This document shows positions 11,917 to 24,617 of a stretch of 64,000 nt of DNA, piece by piece (the stretch's first letter is position 1; each line of letters starts with the position of its first letter). The notes beneath the pieces are model-generated. The model was not told the origin of the DNA, ran no database searches, and saw only the letters and a list, made by a program, of their open reading frames with translations. Source of the DNA: Rallus limicola (taxonomy: Eukaryota > Chordata > Aves > Gruiformes > Rallidae); contig JAKCOZ010000237.1 of the NCBI GenBank assembly GCA_022605955.1, positions 124,001 to 188,000 on the forward strand, read 5' to 3'. Position numbers and translations under genes: made by a program.

Positions 11917-13103
11917 TTGTCTGAAACCTCCTAACAGGACACACGAGCAGCCCCTGTCACTTTGGCTCTCAGCCTTTTCCTTTGCCTGGAAAGAGGGAAC
12001 ATGCCTGGAACCTCCTACGGTGCTTTTCTCGGCCCTAGCAGACTGCAGTTCAAAACATGCTAAACGTCCAGCAATAACTCCCAAAGTAAAGAAGCTAGGC
12101 CTGAAAGGCATAGCTTGTCTGAAACCTCCTAACAGGACACACGAGCAGACCCTGTCACTTTGGCTCTCAGCCTTTTCCTTTGCCTGGAAAGAGGGAACAT
12201 GCCTGGAACCTCCTACGGTGCTTTTCTCGGCCCTAGCAGACTGCAGTTCAAAACATGCTAAACGTCCAGCAATAACTCCCAAAGTAAAGAAGCTAGGCCT
12301 GAAAGGCATAGCTTGTCTGAAACCTCCTAACAGGACACACGAGCAGCCCCTGTCACTTTGGCTCTCAGCCTTTTCCTTTGCCTGGAAAGAGGGAACATGC
12401 CTGGAACCTCCTACGGTGCTTTTCTCGGCCCTAGCAGACTGCAGTTCAAAACATGCTAAACGTCCAGCAATAACTCCCAAAGTAAAGAAGCTAGGCCTGA
12501 AAGGCATAGCTTGTCTGAAACCTCCTAACAGGACACACGAGCAGACCCTGTCACTTTGGCTCTCAGCCTTTTCCTTTGCCTGGAAAGAGGGAACATGCCT
12601 GGAACCTCCTACGGTGCTTTTCTCGGCCCTAGCAGACTGCAGTTCAAAACATGCTAAACGTCCAGCAATAACTCCCAAAGTAAAGAAGCTAGGCCTGAAA
12701 GGCATAGCTTGTCTGAAACCTCCTAACAGGACACACGAGCAGACCCTGTCACTTTGGCTCTCAGCCTTTTCCTTTGCCTGGAAAGAGGGAACATGCCTGG
12801 AACCTCCTACGGTGCTTTTCTCGGCCCTAGCAGACTGCAGTTCAAAACATGCTAAACGTCCAGCAATAACTCCCAAAGTAAAGAAGCTAGGCCTGAAAGG
12901 CATAGCTTGTCTGAAACCTCCTAACAGGACACACGAGCAGCCCCTGTCACTTTGGCTCTCAGCCTTTTCCTTTGCCTGGAAAGAGGGAACATGCCTGGAA
13001 CCTCCTACGGTGCTTTTCTCGGCCCTAGCAGACTGCAGTTCAAAACATGCTAAACGTCCAGCAATAACTCCCAAAGTAAAGAAGCTAGGCCTGAAAGGCA
13101 TAG
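11917..13103 (+). repeat. Array block: 6-mer
   Basis: This is a plain block with few diagnostic changes. Units alternate A130 and C130 (C130 near 12346 and 12940 plus the first unit). It has no G77, A81 or CC166-167 marker. The pattern of two trimers, each ending in a C130 unit, suggests it arose by doubling the 3-mer that follows, with loss or repair of one C95 deletion. Confidence 0.85.
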
Positions 13104-13696
13104 TTGTCTGAAACCTCCTAACAGGACACACGAGCAGCCCCTGTCACTTTGGCTCTCAGCCTTTTCCTTTGCCTGGAAAGAGGGAACATGCCTGGAACCT
13201 CCTACGGTGCTTTTCTCGGCCCTAGCAGACTGCAGTTCAAAACATGCTAAACGTCCAGCAATAACTCCCAAAGTAAAGAAGCTAGGCCTGAAAGGCATAG
13301 CTTGTCTGAAACCTCCTAACAGGACACACGAGCAGACCCTGTCACTTTGGCTCTCAGCCTTTTCCTTTGCCTGGAAAGAGGGAACATGCCTGGAACCTCC
13401 TACGGTGCTTTTCTCGGCCCTAGCAGACTGCAGTTCAAAACATGCTAAACGTCCAGCAATAACTCCCAAAGTAAAGAAGCTAGGCCTGAAAGGCATAGCT
13501 TGTCTGAAACCTCCTAACAGGACACACGAGCAGCCCCTGTCACTTTGGCTCTCAGCCTTTTCCTTTGCCTGGAAAGAGGGAACATGCCTGGAACCTCCTA
13601 CGGTGCTTTTCTCGGCCCTAGCAGACTGCAGTTCAAAACATGCTAAACGTCCAGCAATAACTCCCAAAGTAAAGAAGCTAGGCCTGAAAGGCATAG
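13104..13696 (+). repeat. Array block: 3-mer (593 bp)
   Basis: Three monomers lie between two C95 deletions: a C130 unit, an A130 unit and a C130 unit. The sequence matches both ends of the preceding 6-mer. It is the shortest block other than the 395-bp dimers. Confidence 0.86.
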
Positions 13697-15279
13697 TTGT
13701 CTGAAACCTCCTAACAGGACACACGAGCAGCCCCTGTCACTTTGGCTCTCAGCCTTTTCCTTTGCCTGGAAAGAGGGAACATGCCTGGAACCTCCTACGG
13801 TGCTTTTCTCGGCCCTAGCAGACTGCAGTTCAAAACATGCTAAACGTCCAGCAATAACTCCCAAAGTAAAGAAGCTAGGCCTGAAAGGCATAGCTTGTCT
13901 GAAACCTCCTAACAAGACACACGAGCAGACCCTGTCACTTTGGCTCTCAGCCTTTTCCTTTGCCTGGAAAGAGGGAACATGCCTGGAACCTCCTACGGTG
14001 CTTTTCTCGGCCCTAGCAGACTGCAGTTCAAAACATGCTAAACGTCCAGCAATAACTCCCAAAGTAAAGAAGCTAGGCCTGAAAGGCATAGCTTGTCTGA
14101 AACCACCTAACAGGACACACGAGCAGACCCTGTCACTTTGGCTCTCAGCCTTTTCCTTTGCCTGGAAAGAGGGAACATGCCTGGAACCTCCTACAGTGCT
14201 TTTCTCGGCCCTAGCAGACTGCAGTTCAAAACATGCTAAACGTCCAGCAATAACTCCCAAAGTAAAGAAGCTAGGCCTGAAAGGCATAGCTTGTCTGAAA
14301 CCTCATCACAGGACACACGAGCAGACCCTGTCACTTTGGCTCTCAGCCTTTTCCTTTGCCTGGAAAGAGGGAACATGCCTGGAACCTCCTACGGTGCTTT
14401 TCTCGGCCCTAGCAGACTGCCGTTCAAAACATGCTAAACCTCCAGCAATAACTCCCAAAGTAAAGAAGCTAGGCCTGAAAGGCATAGCTTGTCTGAAACC
14501 TCCTAACAGGACACACGAGCAGACCCTGTCACTTTGGCTCTCAGCCTTTTCCTTTGCCTGGAAAGAGGGAACATGCCTGGAACCTCCTACGGTGCTTTTC
14601 TCGGCCCTAGCAGACTGCAGTTCAAAACATGCTAAACGTCCAGCAATAACTCCCAAAGTAAAGAAGCGAGGCCTGAAAGGCATAGCTTGTCTGAAACCTC
14701 CTAACAGGACACACGAGCAGACCCTGTCACTTTGGCTCTCAGCCTTTTCCTTTGCCTGGAAAGAGGGAACATGCCTGGAACCTCCTACGGTGCTTTTCTC
14801 GGCCCTAGCAGACTGCAGTTCAAAACATGCTAAACGTCCAGCAATAACTCCCAAAGTAAAGAAGCTAGGCCTGAAAGGCATAGCTTGTCTGAAACCTCCT
14901 AACAGGACACACGAGCAGACCCTGTCACTTTGGCTCTCAGCCTTTTCCTTTGCCTGGAAAGAGGGAACATGCCTGGAACCTCCTACGGTGCTTTTCTCGG
15001 CCCTAGCAGACTGCAGTTCAAAACATGCTAAACGTCCAGCAATAACTCCCAAAGTAAAGAAGCTAGGCCTGAAAGGCATAGCTTGTCTGAAACCTCCTAA
15101 CAGGACACACGAGCAGCCCCTGTCACTTTGGCTCTCAGCCTTTTCCTTTGCCTGGAAAGAGGGAACATGCCTGGAACCTCCTACGGTGCTTTTCTCGGCC
15201 CTAGCAGACTGCAGTTCAAAACATGCTAAACGTCCAGCAATAACTCCCAAAGTAAAGAAGCTAGGCCTGAAAGGCATAG
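13697..15279 (+). repeat. Array block: 8-mer related to the 16-mer
   Basis: Landmarks are A116 near 13915; CCACCT near 14103 with A198 near 14194; A110/C112 near 14305; C28/C47 near 14421-14440; G77 near 14666; two plain units; then C130 and the C95 deletion. The order A116, CCACCT, A110/C112, C28/C47 is that of the 16-mer at 3802-6968, but the CC166-167 unit at its start and the T46-to-T123 chain are missing. Confidence 0.86.
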
Positions 15280-17484
15280 TTGTCTGAAACCTCCTAACAG
15301 GACACACGAGCAGACCCTGTCACTTTGGCTCTCAGCCTTTTCCTTTGCCTGGAAAGAGGGAACATGCCTGGAACCTCCTACGGTGCTTTTCTCGGCCCTA
15401 GCAGACTGCAGTTCAAAACATGCTAAACGTCCAGCAATAACTCCCAAAGTAAAGAAGCTAGGCCTGAAAGGCATAGCTTGTCTGAAACCTCCTAACAGGA
15501 CACACGAGCAGACCCTGTCACTTTGGCTCTCAGCCTTTTCCTTTGCCCCGAAAGAGGGAACATGCCTGGAACCTCCTACGGTGCTTTTCTCGGCCCTAGC
15601 AGACTGCAGTTCAAAACATGCTAAACGTCCAGCAATAACTCCCAAAGTAAAGAAGCTAGGCCTGAAAGGCATAGCTTGTCTGAAACCTCCTAACAGGACA
15701 CACGAGCAGACCCTGTCACTTTGGCTCTCAGCCTTTTCCTTTGCCTGGAAAGAGGGAACATGCCTGGAACCTCCTACGGTGCTTTTCTCGGCCCTAGCAG
15801 ACTGCAGTTCAAAACATGCTAAACGTCCAGCAATAACTCCCAAAGTAAAGAAGCTAGGCCTGAAAGGCATAGCTTGTCTGAAACCTCCTAACAAGACACA
15901 CGAGCAGACCCTGTCACTTTGGCTCTCAGCCTTTTCCTTTGCCTGGAAAGAGGGAACATGCCTGGAACCTCCTACGGTGCTTTTCTCGGCCCTAGCAGAC
16001 TGCAGTTCAAAACATGCTAAACGTCCAGCAATAACTCCCAAAGTAAAGAAGCTAGGCCTGAAAGGCATAGCTTGTCTGAAACCACCTAACAGGACACACG
16101 AGCAGACCCTGTCACTTTGGCTCTCAGCCTTTTCCTTTGCCTGGAAAGAGGGAACATGCCTGGAACCTCCTACAGTGCTTTTCTCGGCCCTAGCAGACTG
16201 CAGTTCAAAACATGCTAAACGTCCAGCAATAACTCCCAAAGTAAAGAAGCTAGGCCTGAAAGGCATAGCTTGTCTGAAACCTCATCACAGGACACACGAG
16301 CAGACCCTGTCACTTTGGCTCTCAGCCTTTTCCTTTGCCTGGAAAGAGGGAACATGCCTGGAACCTCCTACGGTGCTTTTCTCGGCCCTAGCAGACTGCC
16401 GTTCAAAACATGCTAAACCTCCAGCAATAACTCCCAAAGTAAAGAAGCTAGGCCTGAAAGGCATAGCTTGTCTGAAACCTCCTAACAGGACACACGAGCA
16501 GACCCTGTCACTTTGGCTCTCAGCCTTTTCCTTTGCCTGGAAAGAGGGAACATGCCTGGAACCTCCTACGGTGCTTTTCTCGGCCCTAGCAGACTGCAGT
16601 TCAAAACATGCTAAACGTCCAGCAATAACTCCCAAAGTAAAGAAGCGAGGCCTGAAAGGCATAGCTTGTCTGAAACCTCCTAACAGGACACACGAGCAGA
16701 CCCTGTCACTTTGGCTCTCAGCCTTTTCCTTTGCCTGGAAAGAGGGAACATGCCTGGAACCTCCTACGGTGCTCTTCTCGGCCCTAGCAGACTGCAGTTC
16801 AAAACATGCTAAACGTCCAGCAATAACTCCCAAAGTAAAGAAGCTAGGCCTGAAAGGCATAGCTTGTCTGAAACCTCCTAACAGGACACACGAGCAGACC
16901 CTGTCACTTTGGCTCTCAGCCTTTTCCTTTGCCTGGAAAGAGGGAACATGCCTGGAACCTCCTACGGTGCTTTTCTCGGCCCTAGCAGACTTCAGTTCAA
17001 AACATGCTAAACGTCCAGCAATAACTCCCAAAGTAAAGAAGTGAGGCCTGAAAGGCATAGCTTGTCTGAAACCTCCTAACAGGACACACGAGCAGACCCT
17101 GTCACTTTGGCTCTCAGCCTTTTCCTTTGCCTGGAAAGAGGGAACATGCCTGGAACCTCCTACGGTTCTTTTCTCGGCCCTAGCAGACTGCAGTTCAAAA
17201 CATGCTAAACGTCCAGCAATAACTCCCAAAGTAAAGAAGCTAGGCCTGAAAGGCATAGCTTGTCTGAAACCTCCTAACAGGACACATGAGCAGACCCTGT
17301 CACTTTGGCTCTCAGCCTTTTCCTTTGCCTGGAAAGAGGGAACATGCCTGGAACCTCCTACGGTGCTTTTCTCGGCCCTAGCAGACTGCAGTTCAAAACA
17401 TGCTAAACGTCCAGCAATAACTCCCAAAGTAAAGAAGCGAGGCCTGAAAGGCATAGCTTGTCTGAAACCTGCTAACAGGACACA
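15280..17484 (+). repeat. Sub-block: second copy of the 16-mer start, about 11 monomers
   Basis: The block begins just after a C95 deletion and repeats the marker order of 3802-5960: CC166-167 near 15548, A116 near 15893, CCACCT near 16083, A198 near 16173, A110/C112 near 16284, C28/C47, G77, C6 near 16774, T26 near 16992, T76/G77 near 17041, T3 near 17166, T123 near 17286, G77 near 17427. The offset is 11478 bp, or 58 monomers minus six deletions. It lacks CCGCCT and T46 and then breaks off at the G109/T124 junction near 17470-17487 instead of continuing to the second T123 unit. Confidence 0.87.
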
Positions 17485-17490
17485 CTAGCA
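17470..17490 (+). other. Array texture junction 1 (G109 + T124)
   Basis: CCTGCTAACAGG and CACTAGCAG replace the usual CCTCCTAACAGG and CACGAGCAG. The T124 change creates an in-frame TAG in the otherwise open plus-strand frame. A G77 unit precedes it. To the right, the array changes to C130/G77-rich monomers. The same pair of changes recurs near 24597 and 33504. Confidence 0.85.
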
Positions 17491-20400
17491 GACCCTGTCA
17501 CTTTGGCTCTCAGCCTTTTTCTTTGCCTGGAAAGAGGGAACATGCCTGGAACCTCCTACGGTGCTTTTCTCGGCCCTAGCAGACTGCAGTTCAAAACATG
17601 CTAAACGTCCAGCAATAACTCCCAAAGTAAAGAAGCTAGGCCTGAAAGGCATAGCTTGTCTGAAACCTCCTAACAGGACACACGAGCAGACCCTGTCACT
17701 TTGGCTCTCAGCCTTTTCCTTTGCCTGGAAAGAGGGAACATGCCTGGAACCTCCTACGGTGCTTTTCTCGGCCCTAGCAGACTGCAGTTCAAAACATGCT
17801 AAACGTCCAGCAATAACTCCCAAAGTAAAGAAGCGAGGCCTGAAAGGCATAGCTTGTCTGAAACCTCCTAACAGGACACACGAGCACACCCTGTCACTTT
17901 GGCTCTCAGCCTTTTCCTTTGCCTGGAAAGAGGGAACATGCCTGGAACCTCCTACGGTGCTTTTCTCGGCCCTAGCAGACTGCAGTTCAAAACATGCTAA
18001 ACGTCCAGCAATAACTCCCAAAGTAAAGAAGCTAGGCCTGAAAGGCATAGCTTGTCTGAAACCTCCTAACAGGACACACGAGCAGCCCCTGTCACTTTGG
18101 CTCTCAGCCTTTTCCTTTGCCTGGAAAGAGGGAACATGCCTGGAACCTCCTACGGTGCTTTTCTCGGCCCTAGCAGACTGCAGTTCAAAACATGCTAAAC
18201 GTCCAGCAATAACTCCCAAAGTAAAGAAGCTAGGCCTGAAAGGCATAGCTTGTCTGAAACCTCCTAACAGGACACACGAGCAGACCCTGTCACTTTGGCT
18301 CTCAGCCTTTTCCTTTGCCTGGAAAGAGGGAACATGCCTGGAACCTCCTACGGTGCTTTTCTCGGCCCTAGCAGACTGCAGTTCAAAACATGCTAAACGT
18401 CCAGCAATAACTCCCAAAGTAAAGAAGCTAGGCCTGAAAGGCATAGCTTGTCTGAAACCTCCTAACAGGACACACGAGCAGCCCCTGTCACTTTGGCTCT
18501 CAGCCTTTTCCTTTGCCTGGAAAGAGGGAACATGCCTGGAACCTCCTACGGTGCTTTTCTCGGCCCTAGCAGACTGCAGTTCAAAACATGCTAAACGTCC
18601 AGCAATAACTCCCAAATTAAAGAAGCTAGGCCTGAAAGGCATAGCTTGTCTGAAACCTCCTAACAGGACACACGAGCAGACCCTGTCACTTTGGCTCTCA
18701 GCCTTTTCCTTTGCCTGGAAAGAGGGAACATGCCTGGAACCTCCTACGGTGCTTTTCTCGGCCCTAGCAGACTGCAGTTCAAAACATGCTAAACGTCCAG
18801 CAATAACTCCCAAAGTAAAGAAGCTAGGACTGAAAGGCATAGCTTGTCTGAAACCTCCTAACAGGACACACGAGCAGCCCCTGTCACTTTGTCTCTCAGC
18901 CTTTTCCTTTGCCTGGAAAGAGGGAACATGCCTGGAACCTCCTACGGTGCTTTTCTCGGCCCTAGCAGACTGCAGTTCAAAACATGCTAAACGTCCAGCA
19001 ATAACTCCCAAAGTAAAGAAGCGAGGCCTGAAAGGCATAGCTTGTCTGAAACCTCCTAACAGGACACACGAGCAGACCCTGTCACTTTGGCTCTCAGCCT
19101 TTTCCTTTGCCTGGAAAGAGGGAACATGCCTGGAACCTCCTACGGTGCTTTTCTCGGCCCTAGCAGACTGCAGTTCAAAACATGCTAAACGTCCAGCAAT
19201 AACTCCCAAAGTAAAGAAGCTAGGCCTGAAAGGCATAGCTTGTCTGAAACCTCCTAACAGGACACACGAGCAGCCCCTGTCACTTTGGCTCTCAGCCTTT
19301 TCCTTTGCCTGGAAAGAGGGAACATGCCTGGAACCTCCTACGGTGCTTTTCTCGGCCCTAGCAGACTGCAGTTCAAAACATGCTAAACGTCCAGCAATAA
19401 CTCCCAAAGTAAAGAAGCGAGGCCTGAAAGGCATAGCTTGTCTGAAACCTCCTAACAGGACACACGAGCAGACCCTGTCACTTTGGCTCTCAGCCTTTTC
19501 CTTTGCCTGGAAAGAGGGAACATGCCTGGAACCTCCTACGGTGCTTTTCTCGGCCCTAGCAGACTGCAGTTCAAAACATGCTAAACGTCCAGCAATAACT
19601 CCCAAAGTAAAGAAGCTAGGCCTGAAAGGCATAGCTTGTCTGAAACCTCCTAACAGGACACACGAGCAGACCCTGTCACTTTGGCTCTCAGCCTTTTCCT
19701 TTGCCTGGAAAGAGGGAACATGCCTGGAACCCCCTACGGTGCTTTTCTCGGCCCTAGCAGACTGCAGTTCAAAACATGCTAAACGTCCAGCAATAACTCC
19801 CAAAGTAAAGAAGCTAGGACTGAAAGGCATAGCTTGTCTGAAACCTCCTAACAGGACACACGAGCAGACCCTGTCACTTTGGCTCTCATCCTTTTCCTTT
19901 GCCTGGAAAGAGGGAACATGCCTGGAACCTCCTACGGTGCTTTTCTCGGCCCTAGCAGACTGCAGTTCAAAACATGCTAAACGTCCAGCAATAACTCCCA
20001 AAGTAAAGAAGCGAGGCCTGAAAGGCATAGCTTGTCTGAAACCTCCTAACAGGACACACGAGCAGACCCTGTCACTTTGGCTCTCAGCCTTTTCCTTTGC
20101 CTGGAAAGAGGGAACATGCCTGGAACCTCCTACGGTGCTTTTCTCGGCCCTAGCAGACTGCAGTTCAAAACATGCTAAACGTCCAGCAATAACTCCCAAA
20201 GTAAAGAAGCTAGGCCTGAAAGGCATAGCTTGTCTGAAACCTCCTAACAGGACACACGAGCAGCCCCTGTCACTTTGGCTCTCAGCCTTTTCCTTTGCCT
20301 GGAAAGAGGGAACATGCCTGGAACCTCCTACGGTGCTTTTCTCGGCCCTAGCAGACTGCAGTTCAAAACATGCTAAACGTCCAGCAATAACTCCCAAAGT

Positions 20401-23396
20401 AAAGAAGCTAGGCCTGAAAGTCATAGCTTGTCTGAAACCTCCTAACAGGACACACGAGCAGACCCTGTCACTTTGGCTCTCAGCCTTTTCCTTTGCCCCG
20501 AAAGAGGGAACATGCCTGGAAGCTCCTACGGTGCTTTTCTCGGCCCTAGCAGACTGCAGTTCAAAACATGCTAAACGTCCAGCAATAACTCCCAAAGTAA
20601 AGAAGCTAGGCCTGAAAGGCATAGCTTGTCTGAAACCTCCTAACAGGACACACGAGCAGACCCTGTCACTTTGGCTCTCAGCCTTTTCCTTTGCCTGGAA
20701 AGAGGGAACATGCCTGGAACCTCCTACGGTGCTTTTCTCGGCCCTAGCAGACTGCAGTTCAAAACATGCTAAACGTCCAGCAATAACTCCCAAAGTAAAG
20801 AAGCTAGGCCTGAAAGGCATAGCTTGTCTGAAACCTCCTAACAGGACACACGAGCAGACCCTGTCACTTTGGCTCTCAGCCTTTTCCTTTGCCTGGAAAG
20901 AGGGAACATGCCTGGAACCTCCTACGGTGCTTTTCTCGGCCCTAGCAGACTGCAGTTCAAAACATGCTAAACGTCCAGCAATAACTCCCAAAGTAAAGAA
21001 GCTAGGCCTGAAAGGCATAGCTTGTCTGAAACCTTCTAACAGGACACATGACCACACCCTGTCACTTTGGCTCTCAGCCTTTTCCTTTGCCTGGAAAGAG
21101 GGAACATGCCTGGAACCTCCTACGGTGCTTTTCTCGGCCCTAGCAGACTGCAGTTCAAAACATGCTAAACGTCCAGCAATAACTCCCAAAGTAAAGAAGC
21201 TAGGCCTGAAAGGCATAGCTTGTCTGAAACCTCCTAACAGGACACACGAGCAGACCCTGTCACTTTGGCTCTCAGCCTTTTCCTTTGCCTGGAAAGAGGG
21301 AACATGCCTGGAACCTCCTACGGTGCTTTTCTCGGCCCTAGCAGACTGCAGTTCAAAACATGCTAAACGTCCAGCAATAACTCCCAAAGTAAAGAAGCTA
21401 GGCCTGAAAGGCATAGCTTGTCTGAAACCTCCTAACAGGACACACGAGCAGCCCCTGTCACTTTGGCTCTCAGCCTTTTCCTTTGCCTGGAAAGAGGGAA
21501 CATGCCTGGAACCTCCTACGGTGCTTTTCTCGGCCCTAGCAGACTGCAGTTCAAAACATGCTAAACGTCCAGCAATAACTCCCAAAGTAAAGAAGCTAGG
21601 CCTGAAAGGCATAGCTTGTCTGAAACCTCCTAACAGGACACACGAGCAGCCCCTGTCACTTTGGCTCTCAGCCTTTTCCTTTGCCTGGAAAGAGGGAACA
21701 TGCCTGGAACCTCCTACGGTGCTTTTCTCGGCCCTAGCAGACTGCAGTTCAAAACATGCTAAACGTCCATCAATAACTCCCAAAGTAAAGAAGCGAGGCC
21801 TGAAAGGCATAGCTTGTCTGAAACCTCCTAACAGGACACACGAGCAGACCCTGTCACTTTGGCTCTCAGCCTTTTCCTTTGCCTGGAAAGAGGGAACATG
21901 CCTGGAACCTCCTACGGTGCTTTTCTCGGCCCTAGCAGACTGCAGTTCAAAACATGCTAAACGTCCAGCAATAACTCCCAAAGTAAAGAAGCTAGGCCTG
22001 AAAGGCATAGCTTGTCTGAAACCTCCTAACAGGACACACGAGCAGACCCTGTCACTTTGGCTCTCAGCCTTTTCCTTTGCCTGGAAAGAGGGAACATGCC
22101 TGGAACCTCCTACGGTGCTTTTCTCGGCCCTAGCAGACTGCAGTTCAAAACATGCTAAACGTCCAGCAATAACTCCCAAAGTAAAGAAGCGAGGCCTGAA
22201 AGGCATAGCTTGTCTGAAACCTCCTAACAGGACACACGAGCAGCCCCTGTCACTTTGGCTCTCAGCCTTTTCCTTTGCCTGGAAAGAGGGAACATGCCTG
22301 GAACCTCCTACGGTGCTTTTCTCGGCCCTAGCAGACTGCAGTTTAAAACATGCTAAACGTCCAGCAATAACTCCCAAAGTAAAGAAGCTAGGCCTGAAAG
22401 GCATAGCTTGTCTGAAACCTCCTAACAGGACACACGAGCAGACCCTGTCACTTTGGCTCTCAGCCTTTTCCTTTGCCTGGAAAGAGGGAACATGCCTGGA
22501 ACCTCCTACGGTGCTTTTCTCGGCCCTAGCAGACTGCAGTTCAAAACATGCTAAACGTCCAGAAATAACTCCCAAAGTAAAGAAGCTAGGCCTGAAAGGC
22601 ATAGCTTGTCTGAAACCTCCTAACAGGACACCCGAGCAGACCCTGTCACTTTGGCTCTCAGCCTTTTCCTTTGCCTGGAAAGAGGGAACATGCCTGGAAC
22701 CTCCTACGGTGCTTTTCTCGGCCCTAGCAGACTGCAGTTTAAAACATGCTAAACGTCCAGCAATAACTCCCAAAGTAAAGAAGCTAGGCCTGAAAGGCAT
22801 AGCTTGTCTGAAACCTCCTAACAGGACACACGAGCAGACCCTGTCACTTTGGCTCTCAGCCTTTTCCTTTGCCTGGAAAGAGGGAACATGCCTGGAACCT
22901 CCTACGGTGCTTTTCTCGGCCCTAGCAGACTGCAGTTCAAAACATGCTAAACGTCCAGCAATAACTCCCAAAGTAAAGAAGCTAGGCCTGAAAGGCATAG
23001 CTTGTCTGAAACCTCCTAACAGGACACACGAGCAGACCCTGTCACTTTGGCTCTCAGCCTTTTCCTTTGCCTGGAAAGAGGGAACATGCCTGGAACCTCC
23101 TACGGTGCTTTTCTCGGCCCTAGCAGACTGCAGTTCAAAACATGCTAAACGTCCAGCAATAACTCCCAAAGTAAAGAAGCTAGGCCTGAAAGGCATAGCT
23201 TGTCTGAAACCTCCTAACAGGACACACGAGCAGCCCCTGTCACTTTGGCTCTCAGCCTTTTCCTTTGCCTGGAAAGAGGGAACATGCCTGGAACCTCCTA
23301 CGGTGCTTTTCTCGGCCCTAGCAGACTGCAGTTCAAAACATGCTAAACGTCCAGCAATAACTCCCAAAGTAAAGAAGCTAGGCCTGAAAGGCATAG
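17485..23396 (+). repeat. Sub-block: about 30 monomers rich in C130 and G77 units
   Basis: C130 and G77 units alternate irregularly. Private or rare markers are T158 (CCTTTTTC) at 17515-17521; GCACACC near 17885; AAATTAAAG near 18615; GTCTCTC near 18891; CATCCTT near 19888; a T89 / CC166-167 / G190 chain at 20418-20522; T109 with C126/C129 (GACCACACC) near 21034-21057; CATCAAT near 21768; T32 near 22343 and 22740; and AGAAATAAC near 22561. It ends in a C130 unit lacking C95. With no stop for 5844 bases, it holds one of the longest open stretches on both strands, which reflects the absence of single-base deletions here. Confidence 0.87.
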
Positions 23397-24611
23397 TTGT
23401 CTGAAACCTCCTAACAGGACACACGAGCAGCCCCTGTCACTTTGGCTCTCAGCCTTTTCCTTTGCCTGGAAAGAGGGAACATGCCTGGAACCTCCTACGG
23501 TGCTTTTCTCGGCCCTAGCAGACTGCAGTTCAAAACATGCTAAACGTCCAGCAATAACTCCCAAAGTAAAGAAGCTAGGCCTGAAAGGCATAGCTTGTCT
23601 GAAACCTCCTAACAGGACACACGAGCAGACCCTGTCACTTTGGCTCTCAGCCTTTTCCTTTGCCCCGAAAGAGGGAACATGCCTGGAAGCTCCTACGGTG
23701 CTTTTCTCGGCCCTAGCAGACTGCAGTTCAAAACATGCTAAACGTCCAGCAATAACTCCCAAAGTAAAGAAGCTAGGCCTGAAAGGCATAGCTTGTCTGA
23801 AACCTCCTAACAGGACACACGAGCAGACCCTGTCACTTTGGCTCTCAGCCTTTTCCTTTGCCTGGAAAGAGGGAACATGCCTGGAACCTCCTACGGTGCT
23901 TTTCTCGGCCCTAGCAGACTGCAGTTCAAAACATGCTAAACGTCCAGCAATAACTCCCAAAGTAAAGAAGCTAGGCCTGAAAGGAATAGCTTCTCTGAAA
24001 CCTCCTAACAGGACACACGAGCAGACCCTGTCACTTTGGCTCTCAGCCTTTTCCTTTGCCTGGAAAGAGGGAACATGCCTGGAACCTCCTACGGTGCTTT
24101 TCTCGGCCCTAGCAGACTGCAGTTCAAAACATGCTAAACGTCCAGCAATAACTTCCAAAGTAAAGAAGCTAGGCCTGAAAGGCATAGCTTGTCTGAAACC
24201 TTCTAACAGGACACACGAGCACATCCTGTCACTTTGGCTCTCAGCCTTTTCCTTTGCCTGGAAAGAGGGAACATGCCTGGAACCTCCTACGGTGCTTTTC
24301 TCAGCCCTAGCAGACTGCAGTTCAAAACATGCTAAACGTCCAGCAATAACTCCCAAAGTAAAGAAGCTAGGCCTGAAAGGCATAGCTTGTCTGAAACCTC
24401 CTAACAGGACACATGAGCAGACCCTGTCACTTTGGCTCTCAGCCTTTTCCTTTGCCTGGAAAGAGGGAACATGCCTGGAACCTCCTACGGTGCTTTTCTC
24501 GGCCCTAGCAGACTGCAGTTCAAAACATGCTAAACGTCCAGCAATAACTCCCAAAGTAAAGAAGCGAGGCCTGAAAGGCATAGCTTGTCTGAAACCTGCT
24601 AACAGTACACA
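23397..24611 (+). repeat. Sub-block: short A130-type segment, about 6 monomers
   Basis: The segment starts after a C95 deletion with CC166-167 and G190 near 23664-23690. It then has C98 (GCTTCTCTG) near 23994, ACTTCC near 24153, T109 with GCACATCC near 24200-24230, A12 (TCTCAGCC) near 24303, T123 near 24412 and G77 near 24565, and ends at the second texture junction. Like 15280-17484 and 31512-33518, it runs from a deletion plus CC166-167 unit to a G77 unit plus G109/T124 junction. Confidence 0.86.
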
Positions 24612-24617
24612 CTAGCA
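24597..24617 (+). other. Array texture junction 2 (G109 + T124)
   Basis: This has the same CCTGCTAACAG and CACTAGCAG changes as at 17470, with one extra private change (CAGTACAC). It lies 7127 bp (36 monomers minus one deletion) after the first junction. The next monomer also has GTCCCTTTGG, a rare change. Confidence 0.84.

Noticed and set aside
17561..23404. Very long plus-strand open frame (about 1947 codons, 66-residue repeats) as a giant repeat protein gene
   Set aside because: It starts only at GTG, has no start or stop context of its own, and continues simply because the 198-bp period keeps the frame. Each C95 deletion ends the frame at a fixed point. Recurrent variants change amino acids freely. 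The same holds for the frames at 146-3019, 27062-31519, 33595-40032 and 52977-58820.
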